Part shown: in pieces, positions 42,800-55,021 of the stretch
Layout: every line of letters starts with the position of its first letter
Position numbering within the stretch: the stretch's first letter is position 1
Source of the DNA: Glandiceps talaboti
Lineage: Eukaryota > Hemichordata > Enteropneusta > Spengelidae
Reading direction: 5' to 3'
Assembly: GCF_964340395.1 (NCBI RefSeq)
Contig: NC_135551.1
Coordinates: 10,366,879 to 10,430,878 of the forward strand
DNA length: 64,000 nucleotides
Made by a program: the position numbers and the translations under genes
The notes under the pieces: generated by a model
Databases searched by the model: none
What the model was told of the DNA's origin: nothing
What the model saw: only the letters and a program-made list of their open reading frames with translations

Positions 42800-43373
42800 C
42801 ATAACATTTCAACATAACTTTTGATAAAAAGTATTCAATATATTAGGATAAGCCATTTTATTTCGCGGGGGGGGATTTGGACCAAATAACACTTTTTTTA
42901 AAGGGCAACTAGACAGCAAATACTTTACTTGCCTATTAGGGGTACAGCAATTTTTTCTTGAAATACATGCTTTAAATCTGTCTATTCATATCACTTCGGA
43001 TATGAAACTACTGACAACCCTAATCCAATGGCAGCTGCCATTCACATTTTTTAAAATTTCTTTGATGGTTGTGCATACGTACATATGTACACTCACATAC
43101 ATACATACATACATACATACATACATACATACATACATACATACATACATACATACATACATACACACATGCATACATACATACATACATACATACATAC
43201 ATACCGGTACATACATACATACATACATACATACATACATACATACATACATACAACACTCAACTTGTTATTTTTAAAATTGAATTTCCTCATAACATGA
43301 GACTACATGATGGATGTAGCTTATTTCAAAAGGAGCGAATAAAATTTGAAAGTAGGTGGTAAAAGTTGACAAG

Positions 43374-43444
<71 letters not shown>

Positions 43445-43880
43445 GGGGTGGGGTACCCACTCCAGCCTCTGGAGTTTTTTGAAATTAAAGGGCTAAAAAG
43501 AAAGCTTTCTGGTGCTTTTTGAACATGTCGAGGTAGGAGGAATATTCGTAAAATTTGAATCAAAGGACGAGACAGCAGTGTGTGCTGCGTACGGAAGGGA
43601 GATTTCCTCCTCCTGCTCCTGGAAAGTTTTGTAATTCAAGAACTAAAAAAGTGCTCTCTGGTGTTATTTTATCATGTAAGTAATTTATTATCATTAAATA
43701 TTACAGACTTTTGTCACGTGTTGCCAGTGGCGTCACATGATTCTAGTGATGATTCACGTGACCAAATCAGACCATCAGACTGGTGAGCAGTTTCAGCTGT
43801 CACAAAATATCAATATTGTGTGTAGTGTTTCAAAAAATTTAAATGTCTTTGTTAATCATTTTTGCCGCAAATTTTTTTTT
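42800..43880. other. Intergenic with (CATA)n and (GT)n
   Basis: (CATA)n lies at 43092-43254 and (GT)n at 43377-43441. No gene was seen. Confidence 0.6.
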
Positions 43881-43950
43881 TCAATTCAATTCAATTCAAT
43901 TCAATTCAATTCAATTCAATTCAATTCAATTCAATTCAGTTCAATTCAAT
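43881..43950. repeat. (TTCAA)n pentanucleotide tail of the CR1 LINE
   Basis: About 13 units adjoin CTTTATT. On the minus strand this reads AATAAAG followed by (TTGAA)n, i.e. the 3' terminus of the CR1 fragment. Confidence 0.85.
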
Positions 43951-44030
43951 AACTTTATTATACCTATATGAATGCGGAAATTTGTTTTCGGCTCAAAACA
44001 CAATTTACAAACAATTTAAACAAGTACAAT

Positions 44031-44075
<45 letters not shown>

Positions 44076-44472
44076 CAAGGACTTTACAGTGAGATTAAAT
44101 TGACACAGCTGTTGGAGATATGACCCGTTGAGAGAAGAAATATTTCTTAATATCCAGTCTGACTAGATTTAGCAAGTTTTAGTGAGTGTCCTCTTGTCCT
44201 GTTGGTTTGGTGAAGCTTAAATAATAGTTCCTGGTCACTTTTATCAAATCCATTGATTAAACGAAACCCTTGAATCAAGTCGCCTCTCCGCCTTCGTTCT
44301 TCCAAAGTGGTTACATTAAGTGTACTCAGTCTATCTGCATAACTGAAATTTCCCAATTCTGGTATCAGCTTTATAGCTCGCCTTTGTATTTTTTCGAGGC
44401 TGTCAATGTCTTATTTATAATTTCGTGGGTTCCAAAGCTGGACGGCATATTTGGTGTGTGGTATGACTAAAG
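43951..44472 (-). mobile_element. CR1-type LINE, 3' part (C-terminal RT and 3' UTR)
   Basis: The minus strand encodes RTLVIPHTKYAVQLWNPRNYK, a stop, then LEKIQRRAIKLIPELGNFS, ADRLSTLNVTTLEERRRRGD, NRTRGHSLKL and FFSQRVI, the standard CR1 ORF2 C-terminus. It starts abruptly at the 7-bp repeat 44466-44472, exactly where the 5' part at 50676-52985 stops (ending KLFNSLV). The two read as one interrupted LINE. Confidence 0.85.
44466..44472. repeat. Target-site duplication ACTAAAG, left copy
   Basis: ACTAAAG at 44466-44472 and at 50676-50682 flank the 6.2 kb element. Removing the element and one copy rejoins the CR1 reading frame. Confidence 0.75.
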
Positions 44473-44595
44473 TACGAAAGCTGAAACGGCTAACATTTCC
44501 CATTGCATCTTTTTTTACATTGCATTTTCTTTTTGGCGTTGAATTTTTTTTGCCATTGCATTTGTTTTTGCATTGCATTTCTTTTACATACATGA

Positions 44596-44735
44596 TACAT
44601 ACAGTGCATTCATACATATAGGTGAAGGTGTGACAAACAACCTTAGTGTACTTGTTTATTACATGTATATGTGCGTTATATCCTGGCGGAAATGTCAGAA
44701 CCCTCCTCCGCCATCTCAGAAGGTATGATATTTCA
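44596..44735 (-). repeat. Subterminal inverted repeat U, left copy
   Basis: Reverse complement of 50130-50262, with CCTGGCGGAAATGTC and CCCTCCTCCGCCATCT as landmarks. Some divergence and a small deletion are visible. Confidence 0.8.
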
Positions 44736-44831
44736 AAAATCGGAAAAGGGATGGCGGAAGGCTCCATACATTGTATAACAATTAGAACTTGGCGTCGTGA
44801 TACCAATCCGGAACACTGTATCTACGTACTA

Positions 44832-44975
44832 AGTATGTATGTATGTATGTATGTATGTATGTATGTATGTATGTATTTATGTATGTATGTATGTATGTAA
44901 GTATGTATGTATGTATGTATGTATGTATGTATGTATGTATGTATGGATGGATGGATGTATGGATGTATGGATGTA
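44832..44975. repeat. (TATG)n/(GGAT)n microsatellite
   Basis: About 110 bp of TATG, then GGATG variants. Confidence 0.9.
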
Positions 44976-45357
44976 TTATCATCTGAAACATTTATATGTA
45001 GACATCACTAGAAACATCCCAATCCTGTTTCAGATTAATCCGCCCAGTAGTATTTGCATTTTTTACCACCAGAAATTTGTGTAAACCAATGATTTGTATA
45101 TCTCTTATCGGATTACTTTGCCCTGAGCAATCGACACACTAGACACAAAAATAACATTCCAAACAGACTTCTCTGCAGTGAGCAGAGCGGGATTTTTGAC
45201 TGGTTAAAAGATAGGTAATTTTTTTTAGGTTGACCATAATGAAATCGAATATTCGAATCAGCGAATTGTGCAAATACGTACATATCGGTTTTAAAGCCAA
45301 AACATCAACTTACATTTAGGAATTAACTCGCAAAATATTGATTCTTTCATCGTTTAG

Positions 45358-46119
45358 GAAACTTTTATGTAAATATTATCAGCCAAACTTCATCTTACAT
45401 TAGTATTGATGACACTGGTAAGAAGGGTGAGTACAAATTGATTTTTTAAATCCATTGTTCGCCGAAACAAGATAGATCTGTCATAAAGTTAATGTGACAC
45501 GATTTCGATATTCGTGACTTATTTAAAAAAAAAGAGGAAAATTTACCCTATTATTTTACTCCCTATACGAATACAAACAATAGAAAAATCGACTCTAAAG
45601 CGATTCATTACAATGCGGAAATTGTATTTCAATATAATAAACATGTTAATCACAGCAAAATTGGTCAAAAGTGAAGTTAAGCGATTACTGAGACACGATG
45701 TCTATTACAAAGAACATAATACCGGTAATGTCTTTTGTTTGTCTTTGTATCCACTGGAAAATAAATGAATAAATTACTGATGAGAATATGGCGATGTTCG
45801 GAGGGTGGGGATGGATGGGGCACGGTTATCGTGTTCGTCGATGAGTAATTGTAATTGTATATCCTGTTGTTGGATTGATCGAATGCTTTGGAAACCGTGC
45901 TTGAACTATCTGACTGATTGTATGACAGACTGACATATTGACTGACTCAGAATAACCGACCGAACGACATATGGCACACACGAATAAACAAACAAACAAA
46001 CGACTGACTGACTGACTGACTGACTGACTGAATGAATGAATGAATAAATGAATGAATGAATGAACGAACGAACGAACGAAAATGGGTGGATGAATAGATA
46101 AATGTAGACTGAAAATGCC

Positions 46120-46195
<76 letters not shown>

Positions 46196-46615
46196 CGTCC
46201 GTCCGTCCGTCCGTCCGTCCGTCCGTCTGTCTGTGATCTCATCGTTATCGTTAATCTCTTTCGGTAGATATTGGAAACCTCTTTACCATAAATACTTTAA
46301 TTTCAAAGAAAAGTTAATTATATGCAAATACCTATTTACAGTTCAGCCCAAATTACTTTTCTTATTCCTCATCATATTTATTTCAATTTCCGTGGTTTTT
46401 ACAATTTGAATGATGTCAAAACGTGTAGATGACACAAAGTATGACTGTAATTCATAATTTCATTCCTGTGTTTGTAAGAAATGTTGTCATGATTCTCTGT
46501 TTAGATTTTATCGGGTTGTCAGAGGCAATAAAATCGACTATTCAAAAACAAATATCACAATTACGATACTATAATGGTACTGTAAAATTTACATACAACA
46601 ATATTAAACATGGTG
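45358..46615 (+). CDS. Three exon-like blocks in one phase, possible extracellular domain
   Basis: Blocks 45358-45426, 45656-45724 and 46505-46615 each follow a plausible AG, end in G|GTGAGT, G|GTAATG or G|GTATGT, and are all phase 1-1, so they join in frame. Translations are NFYVNIISQTSSYISIDDTG, KLVKSEVKRLLRHDVYYKEH and DFIGLSEAIKSTIQKQIS followed by YYNGTVKFTYNNI. The last two vaguely recall SEA-domain spacing, but this is weak. No start, stop or further exon was found. They lie inside the 6.2-kb element. They could be part of an element-borne gene, a captured gene fragment, or chance. Confidence 0.25.
46006..46232. repeat. GACT, GAAT/GAAC, CTGT and CCGT tetranucleotide arrays
   Basis: Successive tetranucleotide runs. 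CTGT turns into CCGT at about 46192. Confidence 0.9.
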
Positions 46616-46724
46616 GTATGTAACACTTAATTGATAATTTATGCTAATTTGGTTCCATTACAAAGAGAGTTATTGTAGTTTATGAATAAAAACTGCCGAC
46701 GATATCCATGGATATGATACATAC

Positions 46725-47546
46725 GATTCTAGGACAACTGCCCCCCGGACAACTGCCCCCCGGACAATTGCCCCCGGACAATTGCCCCCGAAGGACAACT
46801 GCCCCCCGGACAATTGCCCCCGAAGGACAATTGCCCCCCGGACAACTGCCCCCGAAGGACAACTGCCCCCCGGACAATTGCCCCCGAAGGACAACTGCCT
46901 CTCGGACTACTGCCCCCTAACGAAAAAAAAAACTAGTATTACAGATGTACGAGTTTGTCATTCATTAAAAAGTCACCGTCAGCAACTTAATGCCGCAATT
47001 TGCATACATTATACTCACTACATTCACATGTTTTACCGTTGTTATCTGTGATTATTGTTATAAAAGTCGGCATGATACTTTAACTTACCGCTGTAATTCA
47101 CATAATTTATATGCACGTTCTACTCTATTGTCATCTGTGATAATTGTTACGACAATTATATTATTTTTTCTACTTTTGACTCGTTTTCTATCTTGTTACC
47201 TGTATATTTTGTATTTAACTGATAATAAATAAATCTTTTCCAGTAAAAAAAATGACTTCGTGTTCGTGTTTAGTGAGTATAATGTACGCAAATTGCGGCG
47301 GTAAGTTGCCGACGGTGACTTTTTAATGAATGACAAACCCGTACATCTGTAATACTAGTTTTTTTTCGTTCGGGGCAGTAGTCCGGGGGGCAATTGTCCT
47401 TCGGGGGCAGTTGTCCGGGGGGCAATTGTCCGGGGGGCAGTTGTCCTTCGGGGGCAATTGTCCGGGGGGCAGTTGTCCTTCGGGGGCAATTGTCCGGGGG
47501 CAATTGTCCGGGGGGCAGTTGTCCGGGGGGCAGTTGTCCTGTTACC
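46725..47546. mobile_element. Fold-back element with minisatellite arms
   Basis: The left arm (46732-47020) and right arm (47271-47541) are inverted copies at roughly 90% by eye, around a spacer of about 250 bp. Each arm has an outer minisatellite (12 units left, 11 right, of GGACAAYTGCCCCC with CGG or GAA spacers) and an inner unique part including ACTAGTATTACAGATGTAC. GATACATAC lies at both outer sides (46716-46724 and 47547-47555), compatible with a 9-bp target duplication. No coding capacity. The structure recalls Drosophila FB or Mutator-like fold-back elements; that assignment is inference. Confidence 0.8.
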
Positions 47547-47676
47547 GATACATACATGGAATTATATGACATTTGGTGACAATGACTGAAACAATGGAAA
47601 ATCAAGTTTTTTACTCTCGGTGACACATCATTATACTAAATTAGAAACAATTCGAAGAGATTTAAAATTGGCGTGG

Positions 47677-47838
<162 letters not shown>

Positions 47839-47887
47839 TCGGCAAATATTGTCCATAGTTTCGAAAACCACGTTCAAATACAATAAT

Positions 47888-49716
47888 ATGAAGAAACTTG
47901 TGGTTATCATGATTGTAGCCACTGTCTGTCATTCCCAGCAGACTGACAGTGTAAGTATGAAAAGTGTCATTTTATGAAAGTAGTCAGATGTTGTGCATAA
48001 GGGAGCCTTCAGTAATTAGGTCGGAAGGGCTGGGGGAATTAGGCAGCGACGGAGTTCATATTTTACTACGAATCGGTTCTCCGGGGCTGGGGGATTAGGG
48101 GAGGGTCACATTTTACTTTGAGTAACTGTATTGTCTAATTATAACTTAGCATTATTTTGTGATTTTGGTATCCTATCGCTGTGTATCGTGTGTAATCGCC
48201 ATGAAATGTAGCCGGTAAGTGCACACCTAGTGACCCTCCAAAAATTGATATTATTTTGATTGCTGACACTGTACTTTGCATTCTACTAGCTATAGATATG
48301 AGGTGCTCAAAACATGTTTCACTTTACTATAGCATCCTTGTAACCATGGTAATAAACAGCCCAGTGCTTGGAATTAGGATTAGGTATCATAATATCATAT
48401 CATATCATCAAATCACTGCAGACAACCATACGGCAGATAGTGAATTAATTGTCAGTTGTGAGAAGAGAAGTGGGTCTCACAGGAGTAAAACTGGAACAGT
48501 TTGGTAAGGTAATGAGGGAGAATGTTGTATAAATGTTGATGTCAGTCCCGACAACATCTAGTGTTTAGGAGTTAACATTCTGGCCTGTAATTGAGCCAAT
48601 GAGATCCTAACACTGGTACTAATTAATACAGTGCCTTCACACAAATATACTGTGCTGGTAGTAGTGGTTGGGGAAATAAACAATACCTTTAAACCTTTCA
48701 ACGTGGTGGCAGCAGTGGGATTAATTCCTTGAAATCATTTATTCTGGGACTAGTGTCCTATTCTATGTCTGACAGCATTTCAACCATGTTTTTGAAATAT
48801 ATTAATAGGGAGGGCAATATTGCAGACAAAGGAAATTGTGAGAGGGTCACTGTCTAGCACGCCATAATCGGAGGCGGGTCACATTTTATGCAATAGCCCG
48901 GGCCTGATTGTCCCCTGCCCCCTTGTACTTACTGAAGGCTCCCTAAGTAGATGTGTCCGGCAGTCGTCCGAATCAAACGTGCGTGCCGCGATCCGGGGTT
49001 CCTCATGAAGAAAATCTGGCCAGTAATTACAAAACAAAACTTTAATTCACAAGCACAAATATACATGGTTATCAAGAATCTTTTCCCTACGTAAACTGCT
49101 GGTCATGCAAATAAGCACAATTCGACATTTCGGTCGGAATTTGGAATACATAATGATTGCGACACGACGCATCATGGCTGACGATCGCGATTGGGGACAT
49201 TTCTTGATTGGAGACACTTGATTGGCTGCCCATTGCTGTCCCAAACAGGTGTTGGTAGATATGGCCTCTGAACACAACATACGTGGTCATGAATATAGTC
49301 AATAAAGTTCAGTAGATCCATAATATCATCATGGCAGTCTAACCCACATACAATTATCCACTGACAACAAGGTCCTGCCATTGGCTGTCTTTAATACCAC
49401 TTTAGTACCCCCCAGCAAACGGACAGTTTGACAAATTTTGTCGACCTGAACGGGTGAAATGTTAATAGTAACTAATTAGAACCATTGGTCGTGGTACAAG
49501 AACTAATTATTACAGCATTGTGTTGGTGGTCTGAGTTTATGCACATCATTTAGACCATTCAACTATTAGTTAATGTTGTATGAATATGAGAGTAATATAA
49601 TCGTTTGATTTGTTACCCAATAGAAACCTATCATTTCCAGACGGTCTGGTCCAGCTGAATGGACAGTAGATGGTCAGAGAATAGGGGTGTTTCCATTAGG
49701 CAGGGCAGCAGGTTGA
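47888..49716 (+). CDS. Candidate small secreted peptide precursor, two exons
   Basis: Exon 1 at 47888-47950 encodes a clear signal-peptide start ([16 protein letters not shown]) and ends in GT at 47951 (GTAAGT, phase 0). The best in-frame partner is 49624-49716 after CCCAATAG, giving a 51-residue product. It carries a dibasic RR, then [20 protein letters not shown] and a short tail. Signal peptide, dibasic site and a Gly-Arg near the end would suit a processed, perhaps amidated peptide. The intron holds a Harbinger-like element. Only the first exon is convincing; the second is a guess by frame. It lies inside the 6.2-kb element, so it would be cargo if real. Confidence 0.3.
48001..48943. mobile_element. 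PIF/Harbinger-like non-autonomous element
   Basis: Terminal inverted repeats: GGGAGCCTTCAGTAATTA at 48001-48018 and the inverse (17 of 18 matching) ending GAAGGCTCCC at 48943. TAA occurs immediately on both sides (47998-48000, 48944-48946), the 3-bp TWA target duplication typical of PIF/Harbinger. It is 943 bp long. Subterminal GGGTCACATTTTA motifs occur at both ends. No transposase frame. Confidence 0.8.
49110..49381 (-). mobile_element. Penelope-like reverse transcriptase fragment
   Basis: Minus-strand frames give [12 protein letters not shown] then, after a shift, [20 protein letters not shown], resembling the F.G..Y.Q..GTAMGSP block of Penelope-like element reverse transcriptases. It is short, frameshifted and isolated, so it is a dead fragment. 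Confidence 0.5.
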
Positions 49717-49974
49717 TTTACATAGTATACTAATATATAAGTCTCCATATAATTACTACTTTAAAACGTTGAATTGATTTTCTCTAACTCTATTTAAAAT
49801 ATCACGTGTTTATTTGTATAGACACACAATTCACACTGGTGCAATTATAGTATACAGTATACAATATAAGAGTTATGGTAGTTTTGGAACATATAGTTTC
49901 TGGCCCATAGTTTTAGAACTAGAGTTTGTGCTAGTCTTCCAGGGTATACATGTAGCATTCTCTGCATATGTATG

Positions 49975-50035
49975 GTTCTAGGCCCGTTGCCCCCGGCCCA
50001 TTGCCCCCTGGTCGTGCCCGGCCTTTTGCCCCCAT
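49975..50035. repeat. GCCCGTTGCCCCC-type minisatellite remnant
   Basis: Four degenerate units (CCCGTTGCCCCC, CCCATTGCCCCC and variants) resemble the arm units of the fold-back element at 46.7 kb. Confidence 0.55.
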
Positions 50036-50062
50036 AATATATCACTATAGGTCACATCGTCA

Positions 50063-50262
50063 AGTTGGATTAATCATGAATGCACATAAGAGTGACTAAT
50101 ACGTTCATGGATTCTGAATTTTGAAGTACCATACCTTCTGAGAAAACAAGATGGCGGAGGAGGGTTCCGACATTTCCGCCAGGATATAACGCACATGTAC
50201 ATGTAATAAACAAGTACTCTAAGGTTGTTTGTTACACCTTCACCTATATGTATGAATGTACT
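50063..50262 (+). repeat. Subterminal inverted repeat U, right copy
   Basis: Nearly identical to 21345-21540 and inverted relative to 44596-44735. It is followed by the long TATG/TACG array. Confidence 0.85.
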
Positions 50263-50344
50263 GTATGTATGTATGTATGTATGTATGTATGTATGTATGT
50301 ATGTATGTATGTATGTATGTATGTGAGTGTGTGTACGTATGTAC

Positions 50345-50376
<32 letters not shown>

Positions 50377-50514
50377 ATGTATGTATGTATGTATGTATGT
50401 ATGTACGTACGTACGTACGTACGTACGTGTGTGTGTGTATGTATGTACGTACGTACGTACGTACGTACGTACGTACGTACGTATGTATGTATGTATGTAT
50501 GTATGTATGTATAC

Positions 50515-50545
<31 letters not shown>

Positions 50546-50603
50546 TGTATGTATGCATGCATGTATGCATGCATGTATGTATGTATGTATGTATGTATGT
50601 ATG

Positions 50604-50633
<30 letters not shown>
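50263..50633. repeat. (TATG)n/(TACG)n/(TGTG)n array
   Basis: About 370 bp of tetranucleotide repeats between U and the terminal repeat. Long Cys/Val/Tyr frames on both strands are artefacts. Confidence 0.95.
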
Positions 50634-50635
<2 letters not shown>

Positions 50636-50675
50636 AAAAATTGCAATGGAAAATGTGAGCCGTATCGGCTTTCAT

Positions 50676-52985
50676 ACTAAAGAGTTGAACAGCTTCATGA
50701 TGACGAATTTTGATTTGTGTGAAATGTTCCGTTTGATGATACCCAGAGTTCTGTTTGCATTAGCTGCAGCTGATGATGACTGGTTTTCAATGAGTTGTGA
50801 ATCAATACACCAAATCCTTTTCTTCAGTTACTGAATTCAATGGTTTATAATTCATGGTGTACTTGTGTGACTGGTTTGATGAACCAATGTACATAATCTT
50901 TCATTTGACCACCTTAAAAGACATTTGCCAGTCTTCAGTCCATGTAGACAATCTGTTCAAATCATCTTGAAAATTGTCACAATCCGCCTGTGAATTAACA
51001 GTTGAACACAGCTTGGTATCATCTGCAAATTTCAGTATGTAAGACTGTACTATGTCATCAATGTCATTAATGTAAATTAAAAATAAAATGGGTCCTAGCA
51101 CAGATCCTTGGGGTACACCACTGGTGACGGCTGACCACTTAGATGCATTTCCATTTAGTACTGTACGTTGTGATCTGTCGGTTAACCAGTTCTGAATCCA
51201 AACACTGATCTTCCTGGTTACTCCATGTGCTTGTAGCTTTTTGAAACTAGTCTTGCATGAGGAACCTTATCAAAAGCCTTACTAAAGTCAAGGTATGCTA
51301 TGTCTATTGGGTTTCCTTCATCCACTGATTTTGTTCCAAGTTCAAAGAACACCAGCATATTTGACACACATGATTTGCCTTTGGTGAACCCATACTGACT
51401 ATTTCTGATGAGTGAGTGGTTCTCTAAGTGTTCTACCATAGCATTTCTTATCAATGTTTCTAGTACTTTACACAGAATACATGTGAGACTTACTGGCCTG
51501 TAGTTGCCAGCATGGTATTTTGGTCCTTTTTTGTAAATTGGAGTTACATTTGCTTGTCTCCATACTTTTGGAATACTTCCTTCTTTTAATGACAAATTGA
51601 AAGTAAAAGTGACGGGTGTTGCTAGTTCTTTGGCTAGCTCTTTCAGTACTCTGGGGTGTGTGTTATCAGGACCTGGAGTTTTGCTTGAATTCAATTTGAT
51701 GAGTTGGTTGTATACTTCCTCTGTAGATATGTCAAAGTGTGATAACCAATCGTCCTGATCATCTAGAAGAAGTTCTGGTTGTGTAAAACTGTCCCTATCT
51801 TCCTGGGTAAAGACTGAACTAAAATATGCATTTAGTGACTCTGCTGCCTCTAAGTCCGATTCTATAATATGTCCTGTTTGGTCCTTCAATGGACCAAAGG
51901 AGTCCTTTGTTTTTTACTTTCTTCGTACATATGCGTAGAAACTCTTTAAATCCTTTTTTATGTTTTCACTTAACTTCTTTTCAAACTGGCGTTTAGCACG
52001 ACGAACTTCTCTATTCACTAATACTTGGGATTGTTTATGTGCTTGGAAATCATTATAGTCTTTAGTACAGGTATATTTCTCCCATGCATGTTAGTTTTTC
52101 TTGTGATATGCTTTAACACCTTTTTATTTAGCCACATTGGCTGTCTTCTTCTTTTCCTATGTTGTAGTGGTGTGAACTTGTTAACTGTTTCATGTAATAT
52201 AGAGTGAAAACTGTTCCAACATTGTTCTGTGTTACAGTCCGTGAATGTTGTGTCCCAGTCTATTTGTTGTTAGTGAATTCTTCATTGCTGTATAATCTGC
52301 TCTATTGTAGTTCGGCGTTTTCAAATTGTTTTTCGGAATGGATATCTTGACAATTACTTTCCACAGTATGATTGCATGATCATTATTAATTTTCTGAAAT
52401 GATCTCTTACTTCCACTTCTTCCTTCCGCCATGTTAGGTTCAGAGGTCAATACAAAGTCGAGGATTGATTCTCCCCGAGTTGGCAAGGACACATGTTGAC
52501 TGAGAAACCAATCCTGAATTGTATCCAGAAATGCCTGGCTTTCAATTGATTGTGCTGTCAGTCGATCCCAATTTATGGACGGGCAGTTAAAATCTCCCAT
52601 ACATAGTATACGTTCACTGCTTACTTTGGACAGTAGCCTATTAAGTTCATCACAATTGTTTTTGTCAGAGCTTGGACTTCTATAACAGACACCAATTATT
52701 AAATTGTCTCTATGGTTACATTTTAACTCACACCATACACTGTCTTCAAAACCACTTTTTGACAGGTCTCCTCTGTGGTTGATTACAAATCAGTCTTTTA
52801 CATACAGCATTACATCACCACCTCTCCTTCCAATCCTATCCTTTCTTAACACGTTGTATCCTTGGAGATTTAGTTCAGCAGTTCAGTGTATGATCCTTTG
52901 TGGCCCAGGATTCAGTCACTCCAATAATATCAGGGTGTAGTTCATTTACTACAGCTTCAAACTCATCAAATTTATTTAGCAGACT
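50676..52985 (-). mobile_element. CR1-type LINE, 5' part (endonuclease and reverse transcriptase)
   Basis: Minus strand from about 52985: endonuclease with ELHPDIIGVTESWA, GDVMLYVKD and MGDFNCPSINWDRL. The linker and RT follow, with KTPGPDNTHPRVLKEL, VTPIYKKGPKYHAGNYRPVS, KVLETLIRN, YGFTKGKSC, DIAYLDFSKAFDKVPH, a GVPQG..LGPILFLIYIND block and YILKFADDTKL (catalytic FADD). It ends KLFNSLV at 50676, where the 6.2-kb element begins. Several stops and frameshifts make it inactive. 5' truncation is within the endonuclease, next to an ATTT microsatellite. Confidence 0.93.
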
Positions 52986-53003
52986 TTTATTTTACTTATT
53001 TAC

Positions 53004-53046
<43 letters not shown>

Positions 53047-53200
53047 TTTTCGACAATAAGTCAGGGGGGAAAAGGTCGCACAGGTGGCAAGCACCTATAT
53101 AAGAGCAACCCTCCAAATACAACAAATGGCATACACAAGAAAGAAAACTAACAAGAACATTAAAAACAGTAAACATAAGATATACACATTTGTTTACACT
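52986..53200. repeat. (TTTA)n and adjacent dispersed repeat
   Basis: TTTA array at 52986-53050, then a non-coding block that, read on the minus strand, ends in (AATA)n as retroelement 3' ends do. Confidence 0.6.
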
Positions 53201-55021
53201 TTGTTTGAAGACTTAGACAAGTTCTTGGCTTTCTGTTAGGTTATCTTAGACGGGAAGATCGTCGTTGATCCGCTTGAATGTAACCACTTGCTATTAGAGC
53301 TTACAAGTGGTTACATACTAGCAAGGGGTAAACCATTTGACATACATACATACATACATACATACATGTACATACATACATACATACATACATACATACA
53401 TACATACATAACTTTTTATTCGTGAAATTGATGGGTGTAGCATATTTCAAAAAAAGAAGGTAAAATTTGAAAGTAGGCTGTAAAAATTGAAGTATTGGGA
53501 ATCAAACGTGGGTGGGTTTGGGAGAGAGGTTCCCCTTCCCGCCCTTCGAGATGTTTCAGACTCTATGTTCAATGACTAAAAGAATTCCTTCTGGTGCTAT
53601 TTTCTAAAGGACCAAAAGAGTGCTAACTGGTTCTCTTTTAACCTGTCAAGGTGATAACAATACCCTTTCCTGATCAAATTTGAAATTTACGAAAACTATC
53701 ATCAAGAAATAATCTCCAAGTATAATGTTAACGTTGCATGTTATACCATTCAAAATAATGTATCATAATGAAATGTTGTTGTATTCAACTTGAAGGTACT
53801 GAGTCAGGTCATTATATATATACTCAGTAATTTGACCTGATCGTAGTGATTTGCATTGTTTCCGCATTGCCAACAGTTAATATGACAATAAGTTGTAAAA
53901 GTTTAAGTACTCAGCCACCGAACGCCAGAAACACTATGTACCTGGAAATTTGACATTTATAGCTAGTTTCCGCAATTCCAATTTTTTTTAGCTCATACAC
54001 TGGAGGCATTTTCTTCTGTCTTGAGTTGATAAGCAATTTTTCCCTCACTTTTCGCCTGCAACAATTTTTACCCGATTAATCCCCACCCCATCCCAGACAT
54101 GAAATGGTGTAACCCTAATAAGCGGAAATAAGGACTGATCTACAAGTCTGAGGTTATCCACCGACAATCTGATAACTTGTGGCCATTTCATAAGATTAAT
54201 TGCTCCTCATTATCTGCGACATTCATTGTTTAAAGGTCAAATCGGACACTATTCTTATTAGTAATGGGACACCACATATGGAAATCGTCAATCTTTATAC
54301 TGAGTTTTATACAAACACATGTCAACTTTTCTAACTTCCAATGTTTGTATTGCATAATATATCAATCCATTTAATCATAAATTGACATCAATATCGTCAT
54401 CAAGTGATGACATACCAATTAGAAGTCGGGTGAGATTGCTATATATTGTGAACGTTTCTGACTTTAAAACCACACGTTTTGGAGTCTTCATCAGGTGGTT
54501 ACCAGAACGAAGAACAACTCATAGGTAAGCAGAATTCGTTGCTTTTCTTCGGCCTTTTTTTCTAATTGCATAGAGTATTCGGTTCAACCGCTCGGTTATT
54601 GTACAGTGAGAATTTATCTTAATTGTGACTCTGACTTCAGAAATGTATGGGTCACAAACTTACCTTTGAGCTTTAAAGCATAGAGGCGTGTAATGTTTCT
54701 TAGATTGTTATTTTCCTTGTCTACTGGCTAAAGATAACAACGTTTTGACCACAGAGATTGATACATTTGTAGCAGCAGGATTCGTATGATATTATATCTT
54801 TTAAGATAACAGGAAACGACTCAATACTCAGACAGAATCCAAAGAAACTTGTACTGTGGCCGTATAATGAATTACAAAGGTACTTCATCACTACATCGAT
54901 ATTTCTTAAGTTCTTTTAACAATATGTCATTTTGGTAGAAGTTCGACATGTAAACGTAAAAAGTTGATTGGGTTCACATAGTAGCTATGTTTGAAAACTT
55001 TTTTACAGGAATAGAAGTACC
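53200..55021. other. Intergenic upstream of the lectin gene
   Basis: (CATA)n at 53341-53410 and otherwise AT-rich DNA. No exon was recognised on either strand. Confidence 0.5.

Noticed and set aside
46731-46915. Regularly spaced short repeats resembling a CRISPR array
   Set aside because: Units of 14-18 bp lack unique spacers and form the arm of an inverted-repeat element in an animal genome.
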